The notes: generated by a model from the letters alone, not told the origin. A stretch of DNA of 64,000 nucleotides from Panicum virgatum (GCF_016808335.1 NC_053148.1:18442433-18506432), one strand, 5' to 3'. Shown: positions 30,678-43,265, counted from the first letter of the stretch. A program made the numbers and translations.

Positions 30678-30895
30678 CTCCTGTTAGGGGTTAGTTAAAA
30701 AGAAATATATACGAGATCTAAAAGATGAATATACAAGATCTAAAACATAAAAGAAAAATAAAGCAAAGTCTAGATTAGATTGATTTTCATGGAATAGATC
30801 CGTTTTTTTAGTTAGCTCAGAAAAATAAGAGATCTGAAAAAAAATCAAGAAAATATTTACGAATGCAAGTAAGATTGGATCTTAAATCGATGGTT

Positions 30896-30912
30896 CCCCG
30901 GCAACGGCGCCA
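30896..30912 (-). other. Primer-binding site of element E (tRNA-Asp)
   Basis: TGGCGCCGTTGCCGGGG on the minus strand is the reverse complement of the plant tRNA-Asp 3' end, the usual primer for Athila-group elements. It sits eight bases inside the right LTR. Confidence 0.9.
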
Positions 30913-30920
30913 GAAAAGCT

Positions 30921-32341
30921 TGTTGACGCTCCTTAGCGCCCCCGATTTATATACCGCAAGCACACGGTTTCGTGTAGCTTTTCCCTTAGAGTATTCCCCC
31001 AAGGTTTATCAATCCACGGAACCAAAGAGACAAGAAACAATCTACTAGCATAGAGATTCCTTTGTGTGAGATGGTGAAAACGAATCTAATCTACTAAAAA
31101 CAGGACAAACACCGAAGGTAGCAAGAGAAAGTTAGAGATAACCAATCTAGATCACCTAGATCATGCATATGTTATAGTTCCAGCTAGATAAAGTGAAGTA
31201 AGATAGATGTGAATCTCAATGAAAAGCCTCTTTAAACCCAAAATTTCCAATCCGATCCCTCGATACTCCGCCTACTCTGTGGAGACGGCTTGTCACGACG
31301 CCCCCCTTTTGAACGAAATACCCTGAAGCAAGTCGAACCCCCTTTGGTAGTTCCGCCATGAACCTCTAGCCACCATGACTACAAGATCATGCTAAGTGAT
31401 CTATCTTGATAATAGATCTAGGATGAAGCGAACCCAAAGAAAAGAACGAAATCGAAAGAGGAGAACATGGTCGCTAAACATTCGGAAACACAAATAACTT
31501 CACCATGAATGATAGTACATCACAAGATCACAACCGGGGCCCTATCTTGATCTTGATGATCCTAGCTCCTGAACTCCGACGTGGTCTTCCTTGCAAGGTT
31601 CCCACGTCGGCTAGGGCAAACCCTAGACAACTAGCACGACCCTCGGCTCTCCGAGAGGTGTCCCTCTATCTTCTCTGCTCCTTGGCGTCGTCTCCCGAAT
31701 TGATCTCTCCGTGAACCTTGGGGAGGGGTCTTTAAATAGCCTCAGGAAACCCTCGGTCAAAGGGGAGGTCGAACCGACCTAAAAACAGGCTGGGCCGGCC
31801 GGCCCAATGAGCCTAGGCCGGCCAGCCTAGGTCTTTCCTTCGCCGGCTGGTGCTCAACTTTCTCCCCAAGTCTCCTGGAATCTTCTAGAGTTTATGTCTT
31901 TCACGATTGCACCCCTTGAGACGTCGTTATCTTCGAGATTTCTTCGAGGATAAGGATAGGACGGAAAAGCCTTCCTTAAATATCTCTTTGCTTTGCTTAG
32001 CTCCGAAGCATCTTGATCTTATCTTGTGGGCTTTGTCTTTTGGGCTTCATTGGAGGGTGGATGTGCATGAATAGGCCTCTAATCATCATGGCCTTCGATC
32101 CTTTGTTCAGGCTTTGGCCTTCGTCATTCTTCGTATCATCGCGTGATCGTGGGCCTCGCCATTTCATGCTCCAAAATTGGTCAAAAACCTGCAAAAACGA
32201 AGTACCTCCAAAATATATGTGCAAATGTGAAAACGACCAATAATTGGGCCGAGGTTAGGATGGTTAGTGATTTTGATATTAAATTCATGCCATTATCAAA
32301 GTTAAACAGGGGATAAAATGGATACTTAAGGAGCGCCAACA
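30921..32341 (-). repeat. Element E 5' LTR (right)
   Basis: 1421 bp, the same length as the left LTR. Differences include GCAAGCGCACGG/GCAAGCACACGG and CCCCTTTAGACG/CCCCTTGAGACG. Promoter TATA-like CTATTTAAAG near 31731-31740 on the minus strand. Confidence 0.93.
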
Positions 32342-32710
32342 ATTGTTCAGGCACTGCAGCAGATCCATGCTCAGCCACTGCCTCCTCCACCGCCGCAGAC
32401 CCGTGACAGGCGGGCTGAGTTCCTGAGGGGTCACCCACCGACGTTCTCTCACACGTCTGACCCACTTCAGGCAGACGACTGGCTCCGTGCAGTGGAGCGC
32501 CAGTTGGATATTGCCCAGTGCTATGATCGGGAGCGAGTCTTGTACGCAGCAGGACAGCTGCGAGGGGCTGCATTGGACTGGTGGGAGTCCCACCCAGTTC
32601 AGGACCGCGAGGCTCTTACCTGGATCCAGTTTCGGGAGCGGTTCCGTAGCCACAACGTCCCCGCGGGCGTTATGAAGATGAAGCAGAAGGAGTTTCTTGC
32701 ACGGAAGCAG
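32342..32710 (+). pseudogene. gag: Element B gag, continuation after element E
   Basis: Resumes the B gag frame at 32347, after the ATTGT target copy, with VQALQQ and a Pro-rich stretch, then RRAEFLRGHPPTFSHTS, WLRAVERQLD and GAALDWWES. It ends KEFLARKQ at the phase-0 donor AAGCAG|GTAATC. No stop occurs in this segment. Confidence 0.9.
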
Positions 32711-32823
32711 GTAATCTCAGATATAATCATTCAGCGTTTCCTTTTGAGCTAATACCCCCTTGTTCTATCTTTCTGAGGCATGAATTAATCCTTCGATATA
32801 TATATCTGTCTTTTTCACTTCAG
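32711..32823 (+). other. Candidate 113-bp intron inside gag of element B
   Basis: GTAATCTCAGATATAATC to TTTTTCACTTCAG, the homologue of 6216-6325 in element A with clear sequence divergence and a 3-bp length difference. It contains an in-frame TAA. Removal joins LARKQ to [12 protein letters not shown] in frame. Confidence 0.8.
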
Positions 32824-35025
32824 GGGACTATGACGGTCACGAAGTATCGTGATCGTTTTCTGCAGCTTGCTCGCTACGCCCCTGCCGAGGTTGCGGATGA
32901 CCGCAAAAAGCAGGACCACATCATGGAGGGTCTTGAGGACTACCTCCAGTACGCGCTGCTCCACCTCCGCTTCGACAACTTCAACCATTTGGTTGACAGA
33001 GCGCTCAACACGGAGCGCAAGCACTTGGAGATGGAGGACAAGAAGAGGAAGATTGTCCCCGTTGCTTCCGGCAGCAACACTCGTCCTCGCCTCCAGCCGC
33101 CCCAGCAGTACCAGCAGCAGCAGTACCGGCCTCCCCAGCAGTACCAGCAGAGGCCGCAGCAGTGCCCGCCTCGACAGCAGCAACAGGCACGTCAGGGCCC
33201 GAGGTTACCGGCACCTCCGGCTCGTGCTGCTCCACCAGCTCCGCCAGCACCTCCGGCTCCATGGCAGGCAGCTCCTCCTGCTGGACAGCAGGCACCCCCT
33301 CGCACCTGCTATCACTGCGGCCAGCCGGGGCACTACGCCAACACTTGCCCCCGGAAGGTGCAGGCAGGACAGCAGGGGCGCCCAGCTCAGCCCAGGACGC
33401 CAGCACAGGACAGAGTGAACCACGTGACGGCCGAGTCAGCGGCCGAGGCTCCTAATGTGGTTATTGGTACGTTCATGGTCAACTCCCATCTAGCTATAGT
33501 GCTTTTCGATACTGGTGCTACTCATTCATTCATCACCAAGTCATATGTTGAGGAGCATAGTTTCTTTACCACTGCATTAAGGAAGTGTCTGCTAGTCTCA
33601 TCACTGGGAGGGGAGTTGAGATCCCATATTGTTTGCCCCCGAGTCAGTGTAGCCATAAGGGGGGCAACGTTCAGTGCTGATCTGAGGGTGCTAGACACCA
33701 AGGGTATCGATGTGATTCTGGGAATGGATACTCTTGCCAAGTGGGGAGTCAGAATTGATTGTGCTCATCGGGCAGTTCACCTGACAGCATCTGATGGCCA
33801 AGAGGTGACAGTCAGTGCTTCAGAGCCTTCTGGATTTCTTCATCAGATAGAGGCTAGACCCACGGACGGTATTCGCGTGGTGTCTGAATTCCCGGAAGTC
33901 TTTCCAGATGATTTGCCAGGTATGCCGCCTGAATGCGACATCGAGTTTTCTATTGATCTCTTTCCTGGCACTGCTCCTATTGCAAAGCGGCCCTACCGCA
34001 TGGCACCTATAGAGCATGAGGAAGTTAAGAAGACTATTGATGAGTTGCTAGCCAAGGGCTATATCCGTCGCAGCTTCTCTCCTTGGGCTTTCCCATTGTT
34101 GCTAGTAGATAAGAAGGATGGCTCGAAGAGAATGTGTGTCGATTATCGGGAGCTGAATGCAGTTACTATCAAGAACAAGCATCCACTACCCCATATTGAG
34201 GATCTCTTTGATCTGCTTCGAGGTGCTCGTATATTCTCGAAGATTGATCTGCGTTCGGGTTATTTTCAGCTGAGGATCCATCCTGGGGATATTCCGAAGA
34301 CGGCATTCACTTGCAAGTACGGGCTATATGAGTACACGGTCATGTCCTTCGGCTTGACTAATACCCCGGCTTTCTTCATGCATCTGATGAACATGGTTTT
34401 CATGGATTATCTGGATGTCTTCGTGGTGATCTTCATTGATGATATTCTGATCTTCTCCAAGACAGAAGAAGAGCATGAAGAGCATCTGAGGCTCGTGTTG
34501 CAGAGATTGAGAGAGCATCAGCTGTATGCTAAGTTCAGCAAGTGCGAGTTCTGGATTGACGAGGTTCCATTCCTCGGTCATATCATCTCCAAGGGAGGTA
34601 TTGCAGTTGATCCGAGTAAGGTGAAGGATGTGCTCGAGTGGGAGACACCGCAGATGGTGAAGGAAGTCCGGTCATTCTTGGGCTTAGCAGGATATTATCA
34701 GAGATTCATTGAGAATTTCTCCAAGATCGCGAAGTCTTTGACTTCCTTGCTAGAGAAGAATGTGGCATTCATATGGACTGATGAGCGTCAGAAGGCCTTC
34801 GATGAGCTGAAGAAGAGGTTGACTACGGCGCCAGTCCTTACTCTGCCAGACCAGAGCAAGAGGTTCACGGTGTATTGTGATGCTTCGAAGGATGGTCTCG
34901 GTTGTGTTCTGATGCAGGAGGGCAGAGTGATTGCTTATGCTTCATGGCAGTTACGTCGGCATGAGCTGAATTACCCCACTCATGATCTTGAGTTAGCCGC
35001 AGTTGTGCATGCTCTGAAGATTTAG
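32824..35025 (+). pseudogene. gag-pol: Element B gag exon 2, protease, reverse transcriptase and start of RNase H in one frame
   Basis: A single open frame of more than 730 codons. In order: gag core end ([16 protein letters not shown]), Gln/Pro-rich linker, CCHC knuckle [14 protein letters not shown] (about 33307-33348), and protease with FDTGATHSF (Asp at 33508) and [12 protein letters not shown]. Reverse transcriptase has [15 protein letters not shown] and FIDDIL (34432-34443), then the thumb [14 protein letters not shown]. RNase H has [10 protein letters not shown] and [11 protein letters not shown]. It ends at TAG (35023-35025), where element A has TGG. There is no frameshift between gag and pol, so after splicing one Gag-Pol polyprotein would be made. 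It serves as the intact reference for the defects in A. Confidence 0.93.
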
Positions 35026-36771
35026 AGGTATTACTTGTATGGGCAGCAGTGTGATATCTATACTGATCACAAGAGCCTCAAGTATATATTCACGCAGAAT
35101 GAGCTGAACATGCGGCAGAGGAGATGGTTAGAGTTGGTCAAGGACTATGACCTGGAGATTCACTATCATCCGGACAAGGCCAATGTTGTAGCAGATGCTT
35201 TGAGCAGGAGAAGCTATGTCAACATGGCCGTGGCTTTCCAGATGCCTCCAGGGTTATGCGAGGAGTTCGAGCAGTTGAGTCTGGGCTTCTTGCATCATAC
35301 CTCCAGTGCAGCGTTTGAGGCAGTACCGACTCTAGAGTCAGAGATCAGGCAGCATCAGAAGGAAGATGAGAAACTGCAGGAGATCCGTGAGTTGCTCAAG
35401 AAGGGCAAGGCTCCACACTTCAGAGAGGATGATCAAGGTACTTTGTGGTACAAGAACCGGATCTGTGTGCCAGATGTGAATGATCTCCGGAAGTTGATTC
35501 TGAGTGAGGCCCATGATACAGCTTACTCTATTCATCCGGGCAGCACGAAGATGTACTATGATCTGAAGGAACATTTCTGGTGGTATGGGATGAAGCGTTC
35601 AGTGGCAGAGTATGTGGCTATTTGTGACACCTGTCAGCATGTCAAGGCTGAGCATCAGAGGCCAGCAGGACTGTTACAGCCTTTGAAGATTCCAGAGTGG
35701 AAATGGGAAGAAATCACTATGGACTTCATTGTTGGATTGCCTCGTACTCAGAAAGGGTACAACTCTATATGGGTAGTAGTGGATCGTCTGACGAAGGTTG
35801 CCCACTTCATTCCAGTGAACACTACGTACTCCGGTGCTAGACTTGCAGAGTTGTACATCTCTCGGATTGTCTGTTTACATGGCGTGCCCAAGAAGATCAT
35901 ATCTGACAGAGGATCTCAGTTCACTTCACGGTTCTGGGAGCAGCTCCATGATTCGTTGGATACGAAGCTGCGCTTCAATACCGCTTATCATCCTTAGACA
36001 GATGGGCAGACAGAGAGAACCAACCAAGTGTTGGAAGATATGCTGAGAGCTTGTGCTATTCAGTATGGTACTAGTTGGGATAAGTGCCTGTCGTATGCTG
36101 AGTTTTCATACAACAACAGCTATCAGGCCAGTCTGAAGAAGTCCCCCTTTGAGGCATTGTATGGCAGAAAGTGCAGGACTCCTCTCTATTGGGATCAGAT
36201 TGGTGAGAAGCAGCTCTTTGGCCCTGATATTATAGAAGATGCAGAGCAGATGGTACAAGTTGTGCGAGAAAATCTGAGGATTGCACAGAGTAGGCAAAAG
36301 AGCTATGCAGATGGCAAACGGAGAGACCTGACTTTCAGTGTTGGTGATCATGTATACCTGAAGGTGTCTCCGATGAGAGGAATCCGCAGGTTTAATGTCA
36401 AGGGGAATTTAGCACCTCGGTATGTTGGTCCATTCAAGGTGCTAGAGAGGAAAGGCGAAGTTGCTTATCGCCTAGAGTTACCTCTCAGCCTCTCAGGAGT
36501 TCACGATGTCTTTCATATATCTCAGCTGAAGAAGTGTCTGCGAGTACCTGAGGAGCAGGCACCACTAGATGGAGTAGATGTGCAGGAAGATCTGACTTAT
36601 ACTGAGCATCCAGTGAAGATTCTGGAGACATCAAAAAGGGTTACTCGGAACAAGCGCATCAAGATGTGCAGAGTTCAGTGGAGTCACCACAGTGAAGCTG
36701 AAGCTACTTGGGAGCGAGAAGATGAGCTGAGGAAGACATATCCAGATCTCTTTGCTAGCCAGCCCAGCTAA
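35026..36771 (+). pseudogene. pol (RH-IN): Element B RNase H end, integrase and chromodomain
   Basis: Same frame as the preceding part. RNase H ends with [10 protein letters not shown] and [12 protein letters not shown]. The integrase zinc finger is intact here ([17 protein letters not shown]). The core has [24 protein letters not shown] and VLEDML, followed by the GPFKVLERKGEVAYRL segment and a C-terminal chromodomain-like tail (KRVTRNKRIKM, WEREDELRK). One further TAG at 35995-35997 replaces CAG (element A keeps CAG there) inside the core. The natural stop is TAA at 36769-36771, overlapping the pre-PPT hairpin. Confidence 0.93.
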
Positions 36772-36807
36772 ATCTCGGGGACGAGATTTCTTTAAGGGGG
36801 TAGGGTC
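36770..36807 (+). promoter_or_regulatory. Pre-PPT hairpin and polypurine tract of element B
   Basis: AAATCTCG-GGGA-CGAGATTT followed by CTTTAAGGGGGTAGGGTC, identical to element A. Confidence 0.85.
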
Positions 36808-39800
36808 TGTAACACCCTAATTTAAATTTCAGCATTTTATAATAAATTTAATTGGCTTTATTTAAATTTCTAAGATTTATTGTATTTAGACTCACATTTA
36901 ATCTAATTTTTGCTCCCTAAGTAATTAAAATTTATCATAGGGTTAAAATGTTTGTGCATTCATGCTGGTGCATACTTTTATTTGGTTGAGTACATAGGAC
37001 TTTGAATTCAAATTTCTTTTGAATTCAATGTGTTGGTGTGGAGTTTGAAAGAGAAAAGAAATAGAAAGGAAAGAAGAAGAAAATAGAAACCCCAACCAGC
37101 CCAAACCCCAAAAGCAACCCAGCCCATCTCCCCTTTCTTTCTTTCCCCGCGGGCCTAGCAACTCCCCGGGCCACTTTCCTTTCCCCGGGTCCAGCCCGAC
37201 CCCTCCTCCTTTCCCACCCCGTGCTCAGCCCGCGCGCGCGCCACTCCTTCCCTCACGGCCCAGCAGACCGCGCTGCAGCCCACGCCCGCTTTCCGCTCAA
37301 CCCCGTCGCCCTTCCCTCCCCGTGACCCGCTCCCTGCGCCGCTGACCAGCAGGGCCCGCTTGTCGGCCCCGTCTTCTCCACCGCAACCGCGCGGTGCAAT
37401 AGCCAACGCCAATCCCCCGTGATCCCCGCGCGCGACCTTCCTTGGGCACGCCTGCCCAGGATCACCGCCCGGCTTTAATTGGCCCCTCCCGCGGACCCCC
37501 TGCTCCCTCTCCTACGCAATAGCGCCCCCAACAAACCCTAGCCGCCACCCTCCGAACTCCGAGCGGAGCAGAGTCTCGCGCCGCCCTGCCCTCGCCACTC
37601 TGCTGCTCCACGGCCACCGAGAACCACCACCGGAGCTCCGCCCGAGCAGCAGGAGCGACACCGCGGCCATCAACATCAGCTACATCACCTGCAGCGGCCG
37701 GATTTGCGCCTGACGCCGCCGCGGGTAAGTTGGCCTGCCTCCGCGATTCTCTTGCCGCCGTTGGGCCTGGAGCCGATCTGAACCCCGCTACACCTTTGCA
37801 GAGCCCGCACGAACCTCCTCAACGCACCAGCAGGCCCGGAGAGACCCTGCAACGACTTGGTCACGAGCGCACCGCCGAGCTTCGCCGCCGGACTCGCCGC
37901 CGACGTCGCTCCGCTGCAGCTCCGACCGACCCAAGCCCTGGGTGAGCATCCCGTGTCCTCCTGACCCTCTTTGCGCTAGATGCCGTAGACCCTAGCGCAC
38001 TCTAGGTGCCCAGGCACCGCGCTCCGGCGAGCTCGGTGGCCGCCGAGCCGCCCTCGCCGTCGAGGAGTACTTTCCCAGCCCCGCATCGCCTCTCTGAGGC
38101 CACGTGTGGATCACCCGCGCCGAGCAGATGCTCCCCGACCCAGATCTTGTCCTTTTTGACCCCGGGAAGGCCAAGATTGGCCACCTCCGGCCCAGCGCCG
38201 CCGTGGAGCTCGACTCCGGCGACCAGCGCCGCCGTCCCGCACGCCCAAATGCCCTGAGCCACACGATCTCCAACGGACGACCTGGATTAGATCGTGCCTT
38301 GATTAGATCCGACCCGTCAGATCCAAATCCTACGGCCGAGATCCAAACATACCGGTTCGGCCTGGCTCTTTTGCTAAAGAGCCCCTCCTTTTCTTTGAAA
38401 TCAACCCGCAATCCACCTATAGTCAAAAGTAATTGCGGTTTAGTCCAAACTTTAACACCCAGCCCCCTGAGCTCTTTAGAATTTGAACCCGCCGTCCAGC
38501 CCTTGACTTTTTGCGTGTTAGCCCCTGAATCTATGGGTTAATTGTGTTTAGGTCCTTGGTTTTTCCCAGAAACCCCCTGGAACTCCAGTTTTCTTACAAA
38601 TAGGTCCCTGGATCTTGTTTTTGGCCTAGATTTTGCGTTTTAGCTCCGTTTTAGGCGTTCTTTATGTCCACATGATCATTGTAGCGCGTAGAATAGTTTT
38701 AGACTAGTTTAGTGTGCTGTTTTTATGTATTGATGTACTGTTTCTTAGCTTTTGCTAGTGTTTGCTTGTATGCTTATTGTTGTGCGTTGTTTTGGCCATG
38801 TGTTCGTGAGTAGACGCTGATCCATCTGAGGAGCCCCAGTACCAGTACCCAGAGCAGCATTCATTTTCAGATCAGTTTGAGTAGCAGGAGGAATAGTTTG
38901 AGGAAGGCAAGTATAACATGAACAACCTATCACTTTTAAATACACTTTCATACTGCATTTTAATATTGTATGCCTATAAGGATTTCCTAGCCACATTTAT
39001 CCTTTATATAATTACCTTGGGTTGCATTTTGGTTAGTTGTGCTAGGTGTCGCGCTATAACACACTTGGTCCTTTTTAATTAATTTGATTAATGGTATATG
39101 CAACTTAATTCTGAGAGTGGCCCTCTGTGTGGCTTGAGTGGCTCACTTCTCATTAAAATTGGTTTTGTTAGAAACATGGCTTAGGGGGGCCAGCACGGTG
39201 CTTACTGCCTAGTTGGCCACTCTCCATAAGGACCGGTTCATAGAGCGACAACCTGGGACAACAGCGCTACCACAAGACTGGAATGGGACGGTCTTGGCTT
39301 ACTAATTAGGTCATTTTGGTTCGGGAGTAACTTACCGACGGGGCAAGAGGGGAGTCGAGCTTCAATGGTGCCCATGCTACGAGGCTTGGTCTGCGTACCC
39401 CTCGAGGTGGGTACCATCGTTGCATTGCCTGAATCCTTAGCGGTTACAACTTACCAACATGTCCTTTGTAACGGCCTCGTAGTGAGTTTGCTGGTCATCT
39501 CACCTAAGGAAGTGTGATGAACAACTAGCGTAGCTCAAGGCTTGTGGGTAAAGATGTGCAACCTCTGCAGAGTGTAAAACTGGTATACTAGTCGTGCTCA
39601 CGGTCATGAGCGGCCCAGATCCTCCTTTTGATTAGTGGGGTTATCTCCTTCCGACGAGGGGGGTACATCTCGGGGTTACCTTGGTGGTTTCAGTTTGGTT
39701 CTCAGTAGTAACATGATTAATCTTGATTAATTACTATGTAACTGGGTTTATGGTAATTCATCAACTTATAGTAAATAGCTTTAATAAAATTTTGCCAAGA

Positions 39801-40241
39801 CTTAAAAGCTAATGCAGTCAGTCAGCCAACCTAGAGCCTCATAGTTTGTGTTATACTTGTTGAGTACAAGTTGTGTACTCACTCTTGCCTCTTCTCTACT
39901 TTTTCCTCTTGGATACGCTACTGCTGCTCAGTTCCTGCCGATGCGAGGGAGTTCGCTCAGCGCTACCAGGACTACGAGGACTTCTTGGTGTTCGTCTCCC
40001 AGTCGACGTCCCTGTGGCGCCCTGCTCAGCTTCGGAGAGTTTTATCGTATTTGTACTTCGCTTCCGCTGTATCAGAAATTTTGTCATTAATATAATAAAT
40101 AACTTTCGTACTCGCTTAATTATGTATTTTTACGTGATATGTGCTGTGATATACTGTTCATTCTGTTGTATATACGTGTGACCTGATCCTGGCACGTATA
40201 TGATTGCTCGGTTTATGTCCTTTTATAAACCGGGTGTTACA
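36808..40241 (+). repeat. Element B 3' LTR
   Basis: 3434 bp from TGTAACACCC to GTGTTACA, followed by the target copy TCAGG. Leader donor GCGG|GTAAGTTGG near 37723. Its cassette (exon a 38814-38906, exon b 39932-39987) has the same lengths as in the 5' LTR but is decayed: two TAG codons in exon a and TTG in place of the terminal TAG in exon b. Confidence 0.93.
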
Positions 40242-41369
40242 TCAGGGCGGTCCGAGGTGCTCCGGCGGCGTGGAATCGCCATGGCGGTCCGAGCTCACCG
40301 GAGTTGAAGTCTGGCTCGATTCCGGCGATGGCGTGGTCCGGGGCCGGGGCAGCAAGCTTGGAGAGGTCCCTGGTGCTCAGGCGAAGCTCCTGCAGGGGTT
40401 ATTGGTGGCACAGGCGCGGCGGAGCGGCCGGACCACGGTGGCGCAGGAGACTCGACGCAGCGGAGCTGTGGCGGCGCGGTGGATCTCGGGTCTGAGCTGT
40501 GGTTTGTGGAAGGATGCGCGCAGGAGGAAGGCCAGGGTGGCGTTTAAAGAGGTGGCGCCGGGGATCTTGGGCGTGTGTGCCCCAGCTTGGGCGTAGCGGG
40601 GATCGCGGCCGTGATTCCGTGCGCGTGAGGAGCGAATCGAGCCAACGGCTTGGCATGATCTTGGCTCGGTGGGGAAACTTCTAGAGGGCTAAGGGTGCTG
40701 GGCGGCTGACCAGGGGGCTTACGAGATAGGGTGGTGCGGTCTGGTCCACGGCGCAGAGGAGCGAGGCGAGCGGGTGGAGCAGAGGCTCGGCGTGGATCGC
40801 GGCAGAGGAAGGGGAAGGTTCTGGCCAGTGGGGCCAGGAAGTCAGCGAGGTGAGGCGGGGACGTGCGCTTGCGGGCTGAGCGCCGCGCGGGCCGAAGCGG
40901 GAGGGGGCGGAAGCACGCGGTGGAGCGGGTCGAGCGGGGAGAGGCGACCTGGTCCGCCTGGGCCGAGCGGGGAAAAACTGGGTCGGCGTGGGGAGAGAAC
41001 GGGCCGCCAGGTTTGGGCTGGGAAAAAGGAAAGTGGGCCATGGGCCGCTTCGGGTTTTGGTGGGCTGACTGGGTTGGGTTTCTGGGTTTTGGTTTTGGCT
41101 TTCTTTACCTATTTCTTTTCTCTTTTCTAATTCAAACCAACTAAACCTATTTGAATTCAAATTTGAATTTGAATTCAAACCAAACTCAATCAAATAAAAT
41201 TATACACCAGCATGAATGCAACAATAAATTTTAAACTTAGACAAATTTTAATTACTTGTGGAACAAAAATTAGATTAAATGCGAGCCTAAACACAATAAA
41301 ACTTAGAAATTTAAATAAAGCCAATTAAATTTATTATTAAATGCTAAAATTTAAATTAGGGTGTTACAT
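40242..41369 (-). repeat. LTR C, proximal part, minus strand
   Basis: On the minus strand it starts TGTAACACCCTAATTTAAAT at 41369 and runs into GC-rich promoter and leader sequence. It is a third subfamily of the TGTAACACC LTRs. It continues at 1508 beyond element B (TCAGG at both sides). Its terminus abuts the middle of LTR D, so C appears to have inserted into D. GC-rich open frames on either strand here are not genes. Confidence 0.85.
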
Positions 41370-43180
41370 CCTGTCCAGTTCAAAAGTAATTCCTGTTAGG
41401 CCTGTTTTTAGCGTTTAGACCCCTGAGCTTTCCCAAAATAGAACCCGTGGTCCAGCCTGCGTGTTTTTATGCGCTGACCCCCAGATCTTTCTTAAATTAC
41501 ATTTTAGTCCCTGGTCTTTGCGCAGAAACCCCTGGAAACTCTGTTTTTCTTGCAGTTTAGCCCCTAGATCTTGTTTTAAGCCTAGTTTTCGCGTTCTAGC
41601 TCCGTTTTAGGTGTTCTTTCTGTCCACGCGATCGTTGTAATGCGTAGAATAGTTATAGACCAGTTTTGTTTGCTATTTTTATGTAATGTTGTACTATTTC
41701 TTAGCTTTTGCTTTTGTTTGCATGTATGTGTATGTGCTGGACTTCGTTTTGGCGTTGCGATCGTGAGTAGACATTGAGCAGTCGGAGGAGTACCAGGAGC
41801 CACCCTCCGCGGGACACTTCGAGCAGCAGGAGCAGTTTGAGGAAGGCAAGTATAGCATGAACATCCTATCACCTTTAAATACAATTTTATACTGCATTTT
41901 AATATTGTACGCCTATAAGGACTTTCCTAGCCACTTTATATCCTTTATATATGTACCTTGGGTTGCACTTTGGTTAGTTGTGCTAGGTGCCGTGCTATAA
42001 CACACTTGGTCCTTTTTAATTAATTTGATTAATGGTATATGCAACTTAATTCTGAGAGTGGCCCTCTGTGTTCTGTGCTTGAGTGGCTCACGTCTCGTTA
42101 AAATTGGTTTTTCTAGAAACATGGTTTAGGGGGCCAGCACGGTGCTTAGTGCTTGGTTGGCCATTCTCCCTAAGGACCGGTTCATAGAGCGACAACCTGG
42201 GACAACAGCGCTACCACAAGTCTGGAATGGGACGGTCTTGGCTTACTAATTAGGTCTTTTTGGTTTGGAGTAACTTACCTGCGGGGCAAGGGTGGTAAGC
42301 TTCTATGGCCCTCGTACTGAGTGGCCTCGTCTGTGCTTTGTGTCTTGACGCCCACTAGACCTGCTCCATCGTCACCGATCCAACCCTTGCGGTTACTCCT
42401 TACCAACGAGATTCTTTGTAACGGCCTCGTAGTGAGTTTGCTAGTCACCTCACCTACGGAAGTGTGATGAACAACTAGCGTAGCTCACGACTTGTGGGTA
42501 AAGATGTGCAACCTCTGCAGAGTGTAAAACTGGTATACTAGCCGTGCTCACGGTTATGAGTGGGCCAGATCCTCCTTTTGATTAGTGGGGTTATCTTTCT
42601 TTGATTAGGGGGGTTCCCCGGGTGGTTTGGTTCTCAGTAGTTCATAATTAATTTTGATTAATGTCTATGTAACTGGGTTTATGGTAATTCATCCACTTGT
42701 AGTAATTAGCTTTAATAAAATTTTGCCAAGATTAAAAGCTAATGCAGTTGAGTCAGCCAACCTTAAAGCCTCGTAGTTTGTGTTGTACTTGTTGAGTACA
42801 AGTTGTGTACTCACTCTTGCCTACTCTACTCTTTTCCTCTTATTCTTTTTGGGGATACTCTACTACTGCTCAGTTCCCGGCGACACGGAGGAGTTCACCT
42901 GGAGCTACCAGGAGTACGAGGACTTCTAGGTGTTCTTCTCCCAGTCGACGTCCCTATGGCGCCCAGCTTCCGAGAGTTCCGTAACTGTTTTATGCTTCCG
43001 CATACCTTGTATCAGACATTTTGTCATTTATGTAATAAATAACATTCGTACTCACTTTATTATATCTTTTACGTGATATGTGCTGTGATATACTATTCAT
43101 TATGTCGTATATACGTGTGACTTGATCCTGGCACGTATATGATTGCTCGGTTTCTGTCCTTTTGCAAACCGGGTGTTACA
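41370..43180 (+). repeat. LTR D, 3' half
   Basis: Begins mid-LTR, at the position corresponding to about 3290 in LTR A, and ends GGGTGTTACA. What follows (AAAGTGAGTC) is not a primer site, so this is a 3' or solo LTR. Its 5' half is not in the window. It is the most diverged member of the A/B/D/F group here. Confidence 0.85.
41771..42929 (+). other. LTR-embedded two-exon cassette, copy in LTR D
   Basis: Exon a 41771-41845 (75 nt, 15-18 shorter than A/B) ends GAAG|GCAAGT. Exon b 42874-42929 (56 nt) follows CTGCTCAG and ends TAG at 42927-42929. The joined frame is open. Peptide features kept: acidic start, FEQQEQFEE, and a YQEYEDF end. The many substitutions and the multiple-of-three length change make this the most informative comparison for coding constraint. 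Confidence 0.5.
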
Positions 43181-43214
43181 AAAGTGAGTCATCATGCTCA
43201 TGAATCGTTGTTCA

Positions 43215-43265
<51 letters not shown>

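Larger units (their letters stand above)
17464..32341 (-). mobile_element. Element E: Athila-like element lacking polymerase, minus strand
   Basis: Two 1421-bp LTRs (TGTTGACGCTCC to GAGCGCCAACA) with about 14 differences counted by eye. The primer site matches tRNA-Asp and the polypurine tract touches the left LTR. On the minus strand the order is gag, CCHC knuckle, protease, then an ATHILA-type ORF; no reverse transcriptase, RNase H or integrase motif is visible. A 4.4-kb solo LTR (24390-28780) interrupts the protease. Flanks are GCTGT and ATTGT, an imperfect target duplication differing by two transitions; continuity of the B gag supports the limits. It is likely a non-autonomous element needing enzymes from a relative such as L. 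Confidence 0.9.
1509..40241 (+). mobile_element. Element B: Tekay/Del-like chromovirus, interrupted by A and E
   Basis: The element begins TGTAACACC and ends GTGTTACA, with a perfect 5-bp target duplication TCAGG at 1504-1508 and 40242-40246. It has two LTRs of about 3.43 kb once nested elements are removed, an initiator-Met primer site, a gag-pol frame and a polypurine tract. Element A splits its 5' LTR and element E splits its gag. After removing these and a small gag intron, the coding frame is continuous except for two stop codons (35023 and 35995). It lies inside LTR C. Clade call rests on the C-terminal chromodomain-like segment, FIDD reverse transcriptase motif and very long LTRs. Confidence 0.9.

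Noticed and set aside
40304..41130. Plus-strand frames of 60-130 codons right of element B
   Set aside because: Antisense to LTR C, in its GC-rich leader; no family recognised.
43219..43262. (AG)22 microsatellite as an insertion signature of LTR D
   Set aside because: It lies about 40 bp from the junction and is likely an ordinary microsatellite of the G interior.
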